Positions 62,157 through 64,000 of a stretch of DNA of 64,000 nucleotides are shown here, one piece after another. The stretch comes from Xanthomonas fragariae (GTDB lineage Bacteria > Pseudomonadota > Gammaproteobacteria > Xanthomonadales > Xanthomonadaceae): contig NZ_CP071955.1 of NCBI RefSeq assembly GCF_017603965.1, forward strand, positions 3,472,001-3,536,000, written 5' to 3'. The notes beneath the pieces are model-generated. The model was not told where the DNA came from. It made no database searches and saw only the letters and a program-made list of their open reading frames with translations. The translations under genes and the position numbers were made by a program. Numbering within the stretch: position 1 is the stretch's first letter; every line of letters begins with the position of its first letter.

Positions 62157-64000
62157 ATGCTGCGTCCGCTGTCCCTGTTGATCGCCGGTGTGCTTGGTGT
62201 CGCCGCCGGTACCGTTGCTCCCGCCGTCGCCCCGGCCAGCCTTTCCAAGAGCGCGGCCGGCAGCGCCGTCCCCGAGATCGCCTACACCCGCTTCACCCTG
62301 CCCAACGGCCTGACCGTGGTCGTGCACGAAGACCACAAGGCGCCGGTGGTGGCAGTCAGTATCTGGTACCACATCGGTTCTGGCGACGAGCCGGCCGGCA
62401 AGACCGGCTTTGCGCACTTGTTCGAGCATCTGATGTTCTCCGGCTCGGAGAACAACAAGGGCAGCTTCTTCGCGCCGCTGGAAAAGGTCGGCACCACCGA
62501 CATGAACGGTACGACCTGGTTAGACCGCACCAACTATTTCGAAACCGTGCCGACTACCGCGCTGGATACTGCGCTGTGGCTGGAATCGGACCGCATGGGC
62601 CACCTGCTTGGCGCCATCGGCCAGGAAGAACTGGATACCCAGCGCGGTGTGGTGCAGAACGAAAAGCGCCAGGGCGAGAACCGCCCGTATGGCCGGGTGG
62701 ACCAGAACATCCTGTCCAACCTGTTCCCGGCCAATCATCCGTATCAGCACGAAACTGTGGGCTCGATGGAAGACCTGGACGCGGCCTCGCTGACCGACGT
62801 CAAACAGTGGTTCAACGATAACTACGGCGCCGCCAACACCACTCTGGTGCTGGCTGGCGACATCACCGTGGCGCAGGCACGTGCCAAGGCCGAGCAGTAT
62901 TTCGGCGACATCCCGGCCGGCAAGCCGGTGCCGCGCCAACAGCCGTGGGTGACCCCGCTGGCCGCACAGAAGCGGGGCGTGCAACACGACCATGTCTCGC
63001 AGCCGCGCATTTATCGCACATGGGCCGCGCCGCAATTGGGCAGCGATGCAGCGATCCAGCTGGATCTGGCTACCACCCTGCTCGGCGGCGGCAAGACGTC
63101 GCGGCTGTATCAGCGTCTGGTCTACCAGGACAACCTGGTCGATGACGTGTCGGCGGCGATCCAGCCGTTCGCGCTGGCCAGCCAGGTGCAGATCCAGGCC
63201 GACGTGAAAGACGGCGTGGACCCGGCCAAGGTCGAGGCGATCATCGACGAAGAACTCAAGAAGTTCATCGCCCAAGGCCCCACCGCCGACGAATTGCAGC
63301 GCGCGCAGGTGGCCTACCGCGCCGGCTTCGTGCGCGGCTTGGAAAAGGTTGGCGGCTTCGGTGGCAAGGCGGTGATCCTGGCCGAGGGTCAGGTCTATCG
63401 CGGCGACCCGGGCGCCTACAAAAAGGATCTGCAGCGCGGCCTGGCCGCCACCGTCGACAGCGTCAAGCAAACCGCCGCCACTTGGTTCGGCAAGGGCGAC
63501 TATCTGCTCACCGTGCTGCCGGCCGGCAAGGACTTCGACCCCGTTGCCGAAGACAAGGCAGTAGTCGCACGCCCCGCCGAACCTGGCAAGCCGGTGCCCA
63601 AGATTCCGGCCGCAGGCAAATACAAGGATTTCAAGGTCACCGCCTCCACGCTGGACCGCAGCAAGGGCGTGCCGGAGACCAACCAGTTCCCGGATCTGAG
63701 CTTCCCGCAGTTGCAGCGCGGCAAATTGAAGAACGGCATCGAGGTGATCCTGGCCGAGCGCCACACCATCCCGGTCACCCAGGTGGAGCTGCTGTTCGAC
63801 GCCGGCTATGCGGCCGACCAGGGCCACAAGCTCGGCACCGCCAGCGTCAGCGCCGCGCTGATGAACGAGAGCACCGCCTCGCTGGATTCGGTGGAAGTGG
63901 CCCAGCGTCGCCAGCGCTTGGGCGCAATCACTGCGGTCGGTTGTGATCTGGACAGCTGCAGCGCCTCGCTGGACGCGCTCAACGACCAGCTGCAGCCGTC
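62157..64000 (+). CDS. M16 zinc metallopeptidase, 3' part outside window
   Basis: Periplasmic pitrilysin-family protease. The ATG at 62157 gives a signal peptide (MLRPLSLLIAGVLGVAAGTV, cut near APA). The inverted zinc site HLFEHLMF shows H87, E90 and H91, and the distal glutamate region is GVVQNEKRQGENRP. The second M16 half starts near residue 520 (QLQRGKLKNGIEVILAERHT) and is cut at the window end after 614 codons; family members of this exported two-domain type run to about 900-950 residues. Catalytic half is intact. Confidence 0.92.
   Translation, partial: MLRPLSLLIAGVLGVAAGTVAPAVAPASLSKSAAGSAVPEIAYTRFTLPNGLTVVVHEDHKAPVVAVSIWYHIGSGDEPAGKTGFAHLFEHLMFSGSENNKGSFFAPLEKVGTTDMNGTTWLDRTNYFETVPTTALDTALWLESDRMGHLLGAIGQEELDTQRGVVQNEKRQGENRPYGRVDQNILSNLFPANHPYQHETVGSMEDLDAASLTDVKQWFNDNYGAANTTLVLAGDITVAQARAKAEQYFGDIPAGKPVPRQQPWVTPLAAQKRGVQHDHVSQPRIYRTWAAPQLGSDAAIQLDLATTLLGGGKTSRLYQRLVYQDNLVDDVSAAIQPFALASQVQIQADVKDGVDPAKVEAIIDEELKKFIAQGPTADELQRAQVAYRAGFVRGLEKVGGFGGKAVILAEGQVYRGDPGAYKKDLQRGLAATVDSVKQTAATWFGKGDYLLTVLPAGKDFDPVAEDKAVVARPAEPGKPVPKIPAAGKYKDFKVTASTLDRSKGVPETNQFPDLSFPQLQRGKLKNGIEVILAERHTIPVTQVELLFDAGYAADQGHKLGTASVSAALMNESTASLDSVEVAQRRQRLGAITAVGCDLDSCSASLDALNDQLQP

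Overview
The window is a high-GC (mostly about 60-65%) chromosomal segment of a plant-pathogenic gammaproteobacterium of the genus Xanthomonas. Grounds: the mreBCD-mrdA-rodA-mltB-rlpA-dac-lipB-lipA order, a secreted polygalacturonase and a GH5 endoglucanase of the engXCA type, two perfect plant-inducible-promoter (PIP, HrpX) boxes, and insertion sequences plus short palindromic repeats typical of the genus. Species was not assigned. About 48 apparently intact genes are supported, plus about ten broken genes and remnants.

Layout. 1-15 kb, almost all on the minus strand, is the cell-shape and wall block: mreB, mreC, mreD, mrdA (PBP2), rodA, then mltB, rlpA, a PBP5/6-type carboxypeptidase, ybeD-like DUF493, lipB and lipA (cut by the window edge). 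A polygalacturonase with its own HrpX promoter sits between rodA and mltB, and an LpxR-like gene (plus strand) sits before the carboxypeptidase. 15-26 kb holds a PfkB-type kinase, a HAD phosphatase with a lipoprotein, an exported M1 aminopeptidase, a GGDEF protein, ubiE, an EmrB/EmrA-type efflux pair, a frameshifted elaA-like gene and a yeast-type cytosine deaminase. 26-32 kb is housekeeping: hslVU, xerC-DUF484-dapF-lptM and ybaN.

32-38.5 kb is an accessory islet: an IS3 scrap, two inverted copies of an IS701-family element (each broken in a different way), an IS5-family element with a nonsense codon, a 16-base C run and, between them, a lower-GC gene for a 555-residue protein preceded by a perfect PIP box with a correctly spaced -10 element. 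This is the best candidate for a little-known type III effector: three internal repeats resembling the DNA-binding half of tyrosine recombinases, no catalytic domain, and a C-terminal 46-residue repeat array that is decaying past the present stop codon.

38.7-64 kb returns to chromosomal content: two exported S9 peptidases flanking an aminotransferase and an AT-richer pair (thioredoxin-fold protein plus a small Cys-rich secreted protein with a homopolymer frameshift), a lipocalin, a WYL regulator, a DUF481 outer-membrane protein, hemC-algR with a wrecked algZ, a carboxylesterase, opgH, a SulP transporter, the endoglucanase with a Clp/CRP-type site, a GAF-PAS-GGDEF protein and the start of an M16 protease.

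Two short repeat families link the segment: a roughly 145-150 bp MITE-like palindromic element (two full copies, one partial, two tips) and a family built on ATTCCCGATTC-type words that lies in many intergenic gaps and appears to have been read into the C-terminal tail of MreC.
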